DNA from: Aureimonas altamirensis
GTDB lineage: Bacteria > Pseudomonadota > Alphaproteobacteria > Rhizobiales > Rhizobiaceae
Reading direction: 5' to 3'
NCBI RefSeq assembly: GCF_023702225.1
Contig: NZ_JAMQCO010000005.1
Coordinates: 186,001 to 250,000 of the forward strand
Length of the DNA: 64,000 nt
The notes beneath the pieces were generated by a model. That model saw only the letters and a list, made by a program, of their open reading frames with translations. It made no database searches and had not been told where the DNA came from. The translations under genes and the position numbers were made by a program. This document shows positions 1 through 7,726 of this stretch, piece by piece; position 1 is the first letter of the stretch; the number at the start of each line of letters is the position of its first letter.

Positions 1-1296
1 GAAGCCCGGCTACTATTCGATGAAAAAGTCCGGAATGCTGGATCAATGTGGCCGTCGGTCAGCGTGGACGACCTGCTCGTTGAAAAGCTGCGCGCTGGAA
101 TTGCGGGACGACTGTCGGACGCAGAACTTCAGGAAATTGTCGGCGCACGTGTTGAGCACTTCCGCCGTATTGGCAACACTAACGCCGAGTTCGGAAGTGA
201 AGAATGGCGGATCGTCGCCCGCGCGATCTGCATATCGGACTATGAAGCTCTGTCCCGCGTGGCAGAACGCGACGAAGGTGACTTCACCGGGCAGATCGAG
301 CACCCCATGCTAAAGGACTTACAGCCGATCCCGGAAGAGAAGCCGCCCGTATCCCTGAAGAAGCTCTTCGCCGACTACATCGCCAGCCGCGTAGCTATTG
401 GCAAAGGCAAGGGCGCAGAGAAGCGTTGGACGCCTGTTTTCGAGAACCTTCGGAAGTTCGTAAAGCATGACGACGCGCGCCGCTTGACCAAACAGAACCT
501 TCAGGACTGGCGTGACGGTTTACTCAAAACGCACGCAGCGAAGACGGTAGGCGACGTGTATCTCGCGTCCGTTCGCACTGTGTTGAAATGGGCAGTGGAG
601 AACGACCGGCTCGAAGAGAACGTTGCCGAGAAGGTGCGGCAGCAAGTTCCAAAGAAGCAGTTGGACCGGGAACAGGGATACACTGACGCGGAAGCGCTTG
701 TGATCCTCAAGGCCGCGCGGGACTATCGCCCTGTCGCTTCCGACAATATCGCCACGAGCGAGCTTCCACAAACGACAGCCGCGAAACGTTGGGCACCGAT
801 CCTTTGCGCCTTTACCGGTGCGCGCATTGGGGAGCTTATGCAGCTTCGCAAGCAGGACTTCCGCAAGGAAGGGGAAACACACGTAATGCGAATCCGCCCA
901 TCGGCCGGCACGTTGAAAGCGGGTAGCTACCGTGATGTGCCATTGCACCAGCAGCTTATAGAGTCGGGCTTCCTTGAGTTCGTGCACACCTCACCAACCG
1001 ACGCGCTCTTCTATCGCGCATCGAAGGGGCGCGCAGCGACCAGCGGCGCGAAGGCGACTGCCGGACGAGTTAGCGTTTGGCTTCAAGGTCTCGGCGTTGT
1101 GCCTGAAGGTGTAAGCCCTAGTCACGGATGGCGGCACCGCTTCAAGACAGTCGGGCGCGAGGAAGGAATATCCGACCGGACGTTGGATGCAATTCAAGGT
1201 CACGCCTCGAAGACTGCCGGCGACAGCTACGGCGATGTGACTGTGAAGGCACGAAAAGCAGCTATTGATAAGCTGCCGAGCTATCCACTCAAATAG
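1..1296 (+). CDS. Tyrosine-type site-specific integrase (5' end outside window)
   Basis: Phage-type tyrosine recombinase that would integrate and excise the element. The frame is open back to base 1 with no stop; the first in-frame ATG is at 46, so the true start probably lies upstream of the window and the call is 5'-partial. An N-terminal SAM-like core-binding domain (roughly residues 105-200 counted from base 46) precedes the catalytic domain. Catalytic residues are visible: Arg in TGARIGEL, Lys in GTLKAGSYRD, His and Arg in HGWRHRFK, a second His in GHASKTAG, and the nucleophile Tyr in DSYGDV. The gene reads toward the portal gene. attL should therefore lie left of the window and cannot be seen. 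Family assignment is firm; the integration site is unknown. Confidence 0.93.
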   Translation, partial: EARLLFDEKVRNAGSMWPSVSVDDLLVEKLRAGIAGRLSDAELQEIVGARVEHFRRIGNTNAEFGSEEWRIVARAICISDYEALSRVAERDEGDFTGQIEHPMLKDLQPIPEEKPPVSLKKLFADYIASRVAIGKGKGAEKRWTPVFENLRKFVKHDDARRLTKQNLQDWRDGLLKTHAAKTVGDVYLASVRTVLKWAVENDRLEENVAEKVRQQVPKKQLDREQGYTDAEALVILKAARDYRPVASDNIATSELPQTTAAKRWAPILCAFTGARIGELMQLRKQDFRKEGETHVMRIRPSAGTLKAGSYRDVPLHQQLIESGFLEFVHTSPTDALFYRASKGRAATSGAKATAGRVSVWLQGLGVVPEGVSPSHGWRHRFKTVGREEGISDRTLDAIQGHASKTAGDSYGDVTVKARKAAIDKLPSYPLK

Positions 1297-1332
1297 TCTG
1301 TAAAAATTCTCGCATCATTCATACGATTTATG

Positions 1333-1384
1333 TTGCATCGCCGATTCGCAGTATGGGACAATATTGTCAAGATCAAATCTTGAC
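1333..1384 (+). promoter_or_regulatory. Candidate promoter with two overlapping palindromes before the morphogenesis operon
   Basis: Between the integrase stop and the portal start are TTGCAT (1333-1338) and, 18 bases later, GACAATATTGTC (1357-1368), a perfect 12-bp palindrome whose left part can act as a -10. It shares GTC with a second perfect inverted repeat, GTCAAGAT-CAA-ATCTTGAC (1366-1384). The arrangement suggests operator sites over the promoter of the operon starting at 1393. No repressor gene was recognised to match them. Confidence 0.5.
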
Positions 1385-1392
1385 GATGGCAA

Positions 1393-2634
1393 ATGGCTTC
1401 CACTCGCATCAAAGACGCAATCCGCGCCCTGTTCTCGTCTATTGAGACGAAGAGCGCAGACGTGCCGTTCAATGCGTGGGGATTGGAAGCATTCCTAACG
1501 CCTAACACCGTCTCTGGACACGTTATCACGCCAGAAGTTGCGATGCGTGTCCCGGCCGTGCTTGCGGCCGTTTCACTTTTGTCTTCAACGCTCGGCACAA
1601 TGCCGGCGAAGTTGCATCGCAAGCATGACGGACAGAAGGCCGTCGCCAACGATCACCCTGCGCACGCACTCATTCATCGGGAGGCCAACGAATGGACTAG
1701 CGCAGGCGAGCTACGTGCCTTGCTGACGCAGGACGCGCTCTTGCATGGCAATGGCTACGCCCTTGCCAATCGCGCCAATGCACGCGTTGTTGAGTTCATC
1801 CGGCTCGAGCCTACGTCCATACAGGTCCGCACCGATGATTACGGCGCACCGCTCTATGTCCATACGGCGACGGGCGGGCAGACAATCTACAACCACACCG
1901 AAGTTCTTCATCTTCGCTCGCGCACGTCCCTCGACGGCTTGTCCGGCGTAGCTCCTATTCGTTTGTGCCGTGAGGCCATCGGCCTTGCGTTGACGATGGA
2001 AGAACATGCGTCCCGCCTCTTCGCGGATGGTGCACGCCCCTCGGCTGTTTTGAAGCTTCCGGCCACAAATGGGCGTCCCGGCGAGGACGCAGCCAAGACG
2101 CAACGGAACATCATTGAGCGCGCCCGCGCTGGCCTCGCTGGCCTACAGAATGGCGGCAAGCTCGGCGTGCTATTCGATGGGGCCGACCTAGCGACCTTCG
2201 CTTTCTCGTCCGTGGACGCGCAGTTCCTCGAACTTCGCCGCTTCGCGATTGACGAGATCGCCCGTGCCTTCCGCATCCCGCCCACGATGCTCTTCGAGCT
2301 TGAGCGCGGAACGTGGAGCAACACCGAACAGATGGGGCAGCAGTTCCTTCAACTCACGCTCCTGCCGTGGATCGAAGCATGGCAGGACGCCTATGCCCGC
2401 GTGCTCCTGACACGCGAGGAACGCGCCTCCTACGGCGTTGAATTCATCGTTGAAGACCTCCTGCGCGCCGACACGGCCGCGCGATACGAGGCCTACAGCA
2501 AGGCCATCGCTTCCCGGTTCATGAATCCGAACGAGGCGCGCGCCCTCGAAAACCTGCCTTCATACGCAGGCGGCGACGAGTTCCTCAATCCGAACACGAC
2601 CGCCGCGACCGTCCCGGCAAACGAAGCCGCATGA
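1393..2634 (+). CDS. Phage portal protein, HK97 family
   Basis: Dodecameric head vertex protein through which DNA is packaged and to which the connector binds. The 413-residue length is typical of HK97-type portals. Family-like segments include the early VPAVLAAVSLLSSTLGTMP, the central LRRFAIDEIARAFRIPPTML and the following GTWSNTEQMGQQFLQLTLLPW. It is first in the morphogenesis operon, directly after the integrase, whereas HK97-type phages normally place terminase immediately upstream of portal. Its stop overlaps the next start (ATGA). Assignment is firm from the protein sequence. Confidence 0.93.
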   Translation: MASTRIKDAIRALFSSIETKSADVPFNAWGLEAFLTPNTVSGHVITPEVAMRVPAVLAAVSLLSSTLGTMPAKLHRKHDGQKAVANDHPAHALIHREANEWTSAGELRALLTQDALLHGNGYALANRANARVVEFIRLEPTSIQVRTDDYGAPLYVHTATGGQTIYNHTEVLHLRSRTSLDGLSGVAPIRLCREAIGLALTMEEHASRLFADGARPSAVLKLPATNGRPGEDAAKTQRNIIERARAGLAGLQNGGKLGVLFDGADLATFAFSSVDAQFLELRRFAIDEIARAFRIPPTMLFELERGTWSNTEQMGQQFLQLTLLPWIEAWQDAYARVLLTREERASYGVEFIVEDLLRADTAARYEAYSKAIASRFMNPNEARALENLPSYAGGDEFLNPNTTAATVPANEAA

Positions 2635-2951
2635 CCATATCGCACACTCAATTCTTCGGCGATCAGGAGCGCACGTTCATGCTCGCCGTTCCGCAGATCG
2701 TAGAGCTTGAGCGCCAGACCGGAACCGGCGTCGGCGCGCTCGCGCAGCGCATCATGCGCCGCGAGTTCGCGCTCAACGAGCTTCACCAGATCATTCGCCT
2801 CGGCCTTATCGGCGGCGGCACCGATCCCAAGGAGGCCACCGACCTGATGGCGGCTTACGTCTATCCCCGTCCAATCGAAGAGGCGCAGCTTATCGCAATC
2901 AACGTCATTTCCGCCGCCTACTTCGGCACACCGAATGAGGGCGCTGCCTGA
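2631..2951 (+). CDS. Gene-transfer-agent/tail-assembly-chaperone-like protein
   Basis: A 106-residue protein with the pattern of the small phage/GTA family often annotated as gene transfer agent family protein (TAC-like): a short beta-rich N-terminus, the phrase FMLAVPQIVELERQTGTGVGALAQR, then LNELHQIIRLGLIGGG. In GTA and siphovirus genomes these proteins sit between tail tube and tape measure and assist tail assembly. Here it is directly behind portal, with a 4-base ATGA overlap, away from the tail genes. The role is inferred from family resemblance. Confidence 0.7.
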   Translation: MTISHTQFFGDQERTFMLAVPQIVELERQTGTGVGALAQRIMRREFALNELHQIIRLGLIGGGTDPKEATDLMAAYVYPRPIEEAQLIAINVISAAYFGTPNEGAA

Positions 2952-3409
2952 TGCCTGTAGAGACCTTCAATATTTACGGCCAGCGAAAGGCCATCTCGCA
3001 GTTCGTGCTCGGCCCGAATGGGCGTCCAATTGATCGGGACGCGAATGGCGTTCCCGTTCCCACGCAATTCGTCTCCGAACCGATCCGCCTCGCCGGCCGC
3101 ATCGCGCTTCAAGTTGCGCCGGTCATGCGCTTCCTGCCGATCGACGCCCGGCTTTGGCTGGAGCGCTGTGTTGCTCCACCCCGTGAATCCGACACGGTCA
3201 TGGATTGGGCCGAAGCTACAAGCGAGGCGTTCGGCGGGTTCGATATCCAGATTCAGTCCTGGCAGGAAATCAATGCCACGAACGGCTGGATCACCAGTGC
3301 GCCCAGGCTCCGGCATTACGATGAGCCGGCCGCAGCGTGGTTCCGCGTTGTCGGCCTCTTCAAGCAGGATAACAGCGTCCACGTCTCATTGTCTGGGGGC
3401 GCGGTTTGA
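2951..3409 (+). CDS. Hypothetical phage structural-operon protein
   Basis: A 152-residue soluble protein that I do not recognise. It has no signal peptide, membrane segment or clear motif; the C-terminal half is rich in Trp and aromatics (DWAEAT, QSWQEINATNGW, AAAWFRVVGLF). It starts one base into the stop of the preceding gene (TGATG) and its own stop overlaps the TTG start of the protease gene, so it is translationally embedded in the head operon. Position suggests a role in head assembly or as a decoration or accessory protein, but that is only inference. Confidence 0.7.
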   Translation: MPVETFNIYGQRKAISQFVLGPNGRPIDRDANGVPVPTQFVSEPIRLAGRIALQVAPVMRFLPIDARLWLERCVAPPRESDTVMDWAEATSEAFGGFDIQIQSWQEINATNGWITSAPRLRHYDEPAAAWFRVVGLFKQDNSVHVSLSGGAV

Positions 3410-3912
3410 ACCTCATCGAGACAAAGGCCGAAATTACGTCCACCGAGACCGGCGAGATTTCTGGCCTCGCTTGGCCGTTCGGCACGCCCGACCGTGCCGG
3501 CGACATGATCCAGAAAGGCGCTTTTTCTAGTGCTTCTCTCCCGCTCCCGATGCTGTCCCGACATGATCCGGCCGCCCCTGTCGGCGTCTGGACCGGCGTC
3601 GAGGAAACTGACGAGGGCCTCATCCTCAAGGGCCGGCTTTTACTGGACGAGGTAGCAGGCGCGCGCGAGACGCTCGCGCTCGTGAAGGCCGGCGTTATGC
3701 GCGGCCTGTCCATTGGCTTCCGCACCTTGGCGACAGGCACCCCGACCCGTGGCCGTCGCCTGATCACGAAAGCCGAACTTGTCGAGTGCTCGTTCGTCAC
3801 CGTGCCGAGCCATCCCGGCGCAAAAGTCCTTTCGACCAAAGACGGAACGCGGGCTCTTGCGCTCGCAGACGCAATCAACCGGGCGACCCTAGCCCTCTCA
3901 CCCAAGAAGTAA
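3406..3912 (+). CDS. Prohead maturation protease, HK97 family
   Basis: Serine protease that cleaves the scaffold/delta domain of the capsid protein during head maturation. The 168 residues carry the family pattern: an early GEISGLAWPFGTPDRAGD segment, the catalytic His in LSRHDP, the catalytic Ser in GLSIGFR, and the acidic ELVECSFVTVP segment. The start is TTG at 3406, overlapping the previous stop by four bases; no ATG gives the conserved N-terminus. It lies immediately upstream of the capsid gene, as in HK97-type phages. Confidence 0.92.
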   Translation: MNLIETKAEITSTETGEISGLAWPFGTPDRAGDMIQKGAFSSASLPLPMLSRHDPAAPVGVWTGVEETDEGLILKGRLLLDEVAGARETLALVKAGVMRGLSIGFRTLATGTPTRGRRLITKAELVECSFVTVPSHPGAKVLSTKDGTRALALADAINRATLALSPKK

Positions 3913-3919
3913 GGAACCT

Positions 3920-5074
3920 ATGAACCTCGACCACTCGGCGTTTGCGAACGCCATCGAACTGAAGAGCGACGACGCCGACGCAAACGATATCGTGACGAAG
4001 GCGCTCGCCGACCTGACCACGACCATGGAAGCGCGCCTCGCCGCCATCGAGACGAAGGCCGCTGAACCCGCCTCCCGCCTCGACCGTTTGGAAGCTAAGC
4101 TGAACCGCCCGGCCATCCATACGAAGAGCGAAGAGGCACCCATCGAACAGAAGGCCTATGAGGGATACATCCGTCATGGCCTTCAGCAGATGACGGATAT
4201 CGAGACGAAGGCGCTCGTGCTCGCGAACGACTCGCAGGGCGGATACCTGGCCCCGGAAGCCCTCGCCAGCGAGATCCTTAAATCGCTTGTCGAATATTCG
4301 CCGATCCGCTCCTACGCCACGGTCACGACCATCGGCGCGGAATCAATCAAGCTCCCTCGCAAGACCGGCACCACGCAGGCCGTATGGGTAGAAGAGATCG
4401 AAGAGCGCACCGAGTCGCAGCCTTCCTTCGGCCAGATGAGTATCAAGCCGTGGGAACTTGCGACGTTCACCGATATGTCTGTCCAGCTTTTGGAGGACAA
4501 CGCCTATAACCTGATGGGCGAGCTGGCCGAAGACTTCGCCGAGAACTTCGGCAAGACGGAAGGGCTGGCATTCGTCAAAGGCACGGGCGTATCGCAGCCG
4601 ACCGGCCTGATGACGGCTCAAGGCATCGCCGAGCTTAACTCCGGCCATGCCTCCGGCTTCCCCTCGACCGACCCCTCTGACGTGCTCATCACCATGTATC
4701 ACGCCCTGCCGACCGCGCACGCACAGCGCGCGTGCTGGCTGATGAATCGCATGACGCTCGGCGAAATCCGCAAGTGGAAGGACGGCAACGGCCGTTACCT
4801 CATTGTGGACCCGATCAGCGAAGGCGCGCCGATGACCCTTCTCGGCCGGCCCATCGTTGAAGCCGTGGACATGGATAACATCGGCGCGGGCAATTTCCCG
4901 ATCCTCTTCGGCGACCTCAAGGGTTTCCGGATCGTGGATCGCGTCGGCTTTTCGACCATGCGCGACCCCTACACCCTTGCGACCCGTGGACAGGTCCGCG
5001 TCCACGCCCGCAAGCGTGTCGGCGCTGACGTGACCCACCCGGATCGCTTCATCAAGCTGCGCGTCGCGGCATAA
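3920..5074 (+). CDS. Major capsid protein, HK97 fold
   Basis: A 384-residue HK97-type coat protein. The N-terminal ~110 residues are charged and helical (KALADLTTTMEARLAAIETKA), as expected for a delta scaffolding domain removed by the protease. The mature part begins near ETKALVLANDSQGGYLAPEA and contains the usual P-domain and E-loop segments (SIKLPRKTGTTQAVWVEEIE) and the C-terminal FRIVDRVGFSTMRDPY. An AAGGAA ribosome site lies just before the ATG. With portal, protease and terminase this shows a full head-building set. Confidence 0.95.
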   Translation: MNLDHSAFANAIELKSDDADANDIVTKALADLTTTMEARLAAIETKAAEPASRLDRLEAKLNRPAIHTKSEEAPIEQKAYEGYIRHGLQQMTDIETKALVLANDSQGGYLAPEALASEILKSLVEYSPIRSYATVTTIGAESIKLPRKTGTTQAVWVEEIEERTESQPSFGQMSIKPWELATFTDMSVQLLEDNAYNLMGELAEDFAENFGKTEGLAFVKGTGVSQPTGLMTAQGIAELNSGHASGFPSTDPSDVLITMYHALPTAHAQRACWLMNRMTLGEIRKWKDGNGRYLIVDPISEGAPMTLLGRPIVEAVDMDNIGAGNFPILFGDLKGFRIVDRVGFSTMRDPYTLATRGQVRVHARKRVGADVTHPDRFIKLRVAA

Positions 5075-5091
5075 CGGGAGAACAAAGCACC

Positions 5092-5565
5092 ATGGCAAAC
5101 TTTTCCCAGAGCACCGGCACGAAGGTTTATGTCGCTGGCGAGTCATCCGCATCCACCCTCGCCGAGTTCGAGACCCTGACGTGGACCGAAATCGGCGGCA
5201 TTACGTCCATCGGCTCGTTCGGCGATGAACGCGAAGAAATCACCGTCGATATGTTCGGGGCCGGTCGGCGCATCAAGCGCCCCGGCGTCCGCGATGCTGG
5301 CACGTTGGAATTGGAAGTCGCTCGTGACGCGCTGGATGTAGGCCAGCAGCTTTTGCGCGACGGCTTCAATGGCGGGCGCACGCACGCCGTTCGGGTTGTG
5401 TTGGACGACCGACCCGCAGGTGGCGGCACGCCGACGAGCGTCTACTGCCTCGGCGTCATCCTGTCTGCCCGCATCGGTATCGACGGGCCGAACGATATCG
5501 TGAAGCAGACCTTCAACGTCTCGCTCACCGACGCGCCGCTCGAAGTCCCGGCAGAGGCGGCATAA
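5092..5565 (+). CDS. Phage tail tube protein
   Basis: A 157-residue major tail protein. It starts MANFSQSTGTKVYVAG and contains LTWTEIGGITSIGSFGDER, a pattern common in siphovirus tail tube proteins. The rest alternates beta strands and ends FNVSLTDAPLEV. It would polymerise around the tape measure to form the tail tube. It follows the capsid gene directly, without the connector genes that usually separate them; those occur about 2 kb later. Confidence 0.83.
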   Translation: MANFSQSTGTKVYVAGESSASTLAEFETLTWTEIGGITSIGSFGDEREEITVDMFGAGRRIKRPGVRDAGTLELEVARDALDVGQQLLRDGFNGGRTHAVRVVLDDRPAGGGTPTSVYCLGVILSARIGIDGPNDIVKQTFNVSLTDAPLEVPAEAA

Positions 5566-5571
5566 CGAACG

Positions 5572-6171
5572 ATGACGCGGCTCGCATGGGAAGCCGGGGC
5601 ACTCCAGCCCGGCGCTGAATCTTTACTCCCGACCATGCGGGCCGCGCTTCGGCTGGCGCGAGACTATGACGATTTCGCCCCTCTGTTCCGAGCCATTGCA
5701 GAGGGTTCCGTCACCGTCATCAGTCGCGTCATGAGGGAGTGCGCAATCAGTCCGGGCGCACTCCCTCTCTTTCCCGATCCCGATAAAAGCCTCGCCGTGA
5801 CCCTAAGTGAGCACCAGCCGCTCGCTTTCGAGCTTCTCGCCGGCCTACTCGGCGTTGACACGAACGAACAGCCGGAAAGCAGCCGGCCGGCATCCAAGCA
5901 CGCCAAACCAACGCGCCTCATCGAGCACTACGAATACCTTTTCGGCTTTGCGACCGGCATCCTGAAATGGACACCGGCTCAGACCTACGCGGCCACTCCC
6001 GGCGAGATAATCGCCGCGTTCGAGTTCCGGCAGAAGGCATACGCATCAAAGGACGACAAAGACGCCGCCAAGGACGCGCACGCGAAGCTCACCCTCAATC
6101 AGCAGGCAATAAAGGCATTCGCCGGCCTTGGTGCTCGCGTCGTCAAAAGGACGAAGCCCGATGCCGAGTAA
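5572..6171 (+). CDS. Probable tail assembly chaperone
   Basis: A 199-residue protein directly after the tail tube gene. The C-terminal third, with LKWTPAQTYAATPGEIIAAFEFRQKAY, resembles small phage tail assembly chaperones that deliver the tape measure to the growing tail. The N-terminal part is helical and less conserved. Its 3' end overlaps the HNH gene by 11 bases. Position after the tail tube and the C-terminal pattern support the call; no -1 frameshift product is evident. Confidence 0.55.
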   Translation: MTRLAWEAGALQPGAESLLPTMRAALRLARDYDDFAPLFRAIAEGSVTVISRVMRECAISPGALPLFPDPDKSLAVTLSEHQPLAFELLAGLLGVDTNEQPESSRPASKHAKPTRLIEHYEYLFGFATGILKWTPAQTYAATPGEIIAAFEFRQKAYASKDDKDAAKDAHAKLTLNQQAIKAFAGLGARVVKRTKPDAE

Positions 6172-6514
6172 GCCGCTCCGCATCTGTGCCTGTGGCAAGC
6201 GCGTCCCGGCTACACAGCGCTGCGAATGCCAGATCAACCGCGAGCGCGAGCGCAAGGCGCGCCATGATGCCAACCGTCCGACCGCCTCGCAGCGCGGCTA
6301 CGGCACGAAGTGGCGCGCTGCCCGCGTCACGTTCCTCGAACAGCACCCGACCTGTGCCAGATGCGGTGCGCCTGCGACCATCGTGGACCACATCATTCCC
6401 CATCGTGGCGACCTGACGAAGCGCGGCCTCTTCTGGAACCGGCGCAACTGGCAACCCCTGTGCAAGCCCTGTCACGACCGCGCGAAGCAATCCGAAGAGA
6501 AGAGCGCCAGCTAA
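6161..6514 (+). CDS. HNH endonuclease
   Basis: A 117-residue HNH nuclease. It has paired zinc-binding cysteines in the core (CARCGAP and CKPCH) around the HNH motif: DHIIPH supplies the first His, NWQPLC the Asn and CHDRAK the last His. An extra Cys cluster (CACGKR, CEC) is at the N-terminus. Start ATG 6161 has AAGGACG upstream; the frame is open further 5' but without a better start. In cos-packaging phages such HNH proteins act with terminase and map beside it; here the gene sits in the tail region, about 2.7 kb from terminase. Confidence 0.88.
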   Translation: MPSKPLRICACGKRVPATQRCECQINRERERKARHDANRPTASQRGYGTKWRAARVTFLEQHPTCARCGAPATIVDHIIPHRGDLTKRGLFWNRRNWQPLCKPCHDRAKQSEEKSAS

Positions 6515-6870
6515 TGCCCTTGCAGACCTTCAACCCGCCGCTCGCCCCTGTCGTCGGCTCATCCGTTCGTAACGAGATGAAGCTTCGGCGCACCGAGTTC
6601 GGCGACGGCTACACGCAGATCACCCGCGACGGCATGAACCATCATCGCGTCACCCCGTCGCTTCGCTGGGAATTGCTCGACCCCGAACAGCTTGTCGCCA
6701 TTGACGACTTCCTCAAGCACCACGGCGGCGACACCCCGTTCTACTACACGCTGCCCGGCCAGACGACGCCCACGAAGTTCACCTGCGAAGAGTGGACATG
6801 GACTGGCATGAGCGCCGGCTACGCCTCCCTCGACGCCACGTTCAAACAGTCCTTCAGCTTGCAGGTATGA
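6514..6870 (+). CDS. Minor tail protein, lambda gpM-like
   Basis: A 118-residue protein of the phage minor tail family (lambda gpM). It has the characteristic RRTEFGDGYTQITRDGMN near residue 30, then FLKHHGGDTPFYYTLPG and CEEWTWTGMSAGYASLDATF. In lambda gpM acts with the tail-tip proteins after the tape measure. Here its usual partners gpL, gpK, gpI and gpJ were not found. The start overlaps the preceding stop (TAATG). Confidence 0.85.
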   Translation: MPLQTFNPPLAPVVGSSVRNEMKLRRTEFGDGYTQITRDGMNHHRVTPSLRWELLDPEQLVAIDDFLKHHGGDTPFYYTLPGQTTPTKFTCEEWTWTGMSAGYASLDATFKQSFSLQV

Positions 6871-6871
6871 C

Positions 6872-7393
6872 ATGACCTACGAAGAAGCCCGTCAGATTGA
6901 CGTTGAAGAGTTCGCGACGGAAAGCCGCGACCTGATGCGCCGTGCCCTCGCTTACGCGGCTGAAAAGCGTGCCGAAGAGGTAGCGAGGTTCACCAGTGCC
7001 AAACCGGCACCATCCGCGCAGTTCAACAGGCAGGGCATCGGCACGTCTGTCTATGAGCTGGACGGCAAGCACATGTCACTGCCCGAATGGTGCGCTCATT
7101 ATGAGATCGATATCGCCGACGTGCGTCGTCGCCTCAAAGCTGGATGGACCTTGGATGCCGCTCTCAAAACCCGCAAGGGCACTGCGCGCGCCGCCAAGCT
7201 TTACGATCTCGACGGAGTAGAGAAGCCGATTGCCGCTTGGGCCTTGGAGCACGGCATTAGCTTACCGACCGTTATGAGCCGCCTCTACACAGATTGGACG
7301 CTGAAGCAGGCGCTCGGCATCGCACCGCGCGAACGTAAGCAGCGGACGCCGAAAGTGACCCCGGGGCGGGTCCGAACTTCTCTAGATGACTAA
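6872..7393 (+). CDS. Phage protein with two tandem helix-turn-helix-like repeats
   Basis: A 173-residue protein whose second half is a tandem repeat of about 50 residues. Unit 1 runs YELDGKHMSLPEWCAHYEI then RLKAGWTLDAAL; unit 2 runs YDLDGVEKPIAAWALEHGI then RLYTDWTLKQAL. The pattern (D-G, W, G/E-I, RL, W-T-L-x-x-AL) is the small helical DNA-binding repeat seen in some HNH/homing-type nucleases and phage proteins. No nuclease motif is present. It may bind DNA, for example at the packaging site, or be a remnant of a nuclease gene. It lies between gpM and the connector. Confidence 0.7.
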   Translation: MTYEEARQIDVEEFATESRDLMRRALAYAAEKRAEEVARFTSAKPAPSAQFNRQGIGTSVYELDGKHMSLPEWCAHYEIDIADVRRRLKAGWTLDAALKTRKGTARAAKLYDLDGVEKPIAAWALEHGISLPTVMSRLYTDWTLKQALGIAPRERKQRTPKVTPGRVRTSLDD

Positions 7394-7451
7394 GGGACCG
7401 GCGGGGGTTCCGCCGCGCAAGATTTCTCGCAAATGGGATTTTTTTGAATGA
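7386..7451 (+). CDS. MicroORF (21 codons) bridging two genes
   Basis: The 54-base gap between the repeat protein and the connector is filled by an ATG frame of 21 codons ending TGA at 7449-7451. The peptide begins MTKGPAGVPPR and ends KISRKWDFFE. Its ATG lies inside the end of the preceding gene and its stop overlaps the next start (ATGA at 7448), the coupling pattern used by the surrounding genes. It is basic and contains a CGGCGG-GGGTT-CCGCCG inverted repeat (7399-7415). Function is unknown; it could be a leader peptide or chance. Confidence 0.4.
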   Translation: MTKGPAGVPPRKISRKWDFFE

Positions 7452-7726
7452 CCGTCTCGACGGATGAACTGAAACAGCACCTCGCCATCGAAGGCGACGA
7501 AGACGATGCCATGCTGACGGCCATCATTGGCGAAGCCATGTCATGGATCGAGAACTACACGGGCCTCGAATCGTTACCGGTCGAAGAAACGCCGCCCGCA
7601 CTCAACCGAGCCGTGAAGACTCTCGCCGCACACTTCTATCAGCAGCGCGGCGATAGCTTCGAACCCCTGTCGATCCCGGCAGACGTGTTCGGCCTGTGTG
7701 CACCCTATAAAGAGTTCGCGTTCTGA
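7448..7726 (+). CDS. Head-tail connector protein, gp6-like
   Basis: A 92-residue protein of the HK97 gp6 / DNA-packaging adaptor family. It begins with an all-helical segment (TDELKQHLAIEGDEDDAMLTAIIGEAMSWIENYTG) and continues with helices that include AVKTLAAHFYQQRG. It forms the ring below the portal. In HK97-type genomes it follows the capsid gene; here seven other small genes intervene. Start and stop overlap the neighbouring genes by four and one bases. Confidence 0.85.
   Translation: MTVSTDELKQHLAIEGDEDDAMLTAIIGEAMSWIENYTGLESLPVEETPPALNRAVKTLAAHFYQQRGDSFEPLSIPADVFGLCAPYKEFAF

Noticed and set aside
7399-7415. CGGCGG-GGGTT-CCGCCG hairpin read as a terminator before the connector gene
   Set aside because: It lies inside the 21-codon frame in a tightly coupled operon, and the T-run is 25 bases away; an internal terminator would cut off the rest of the structural genes.
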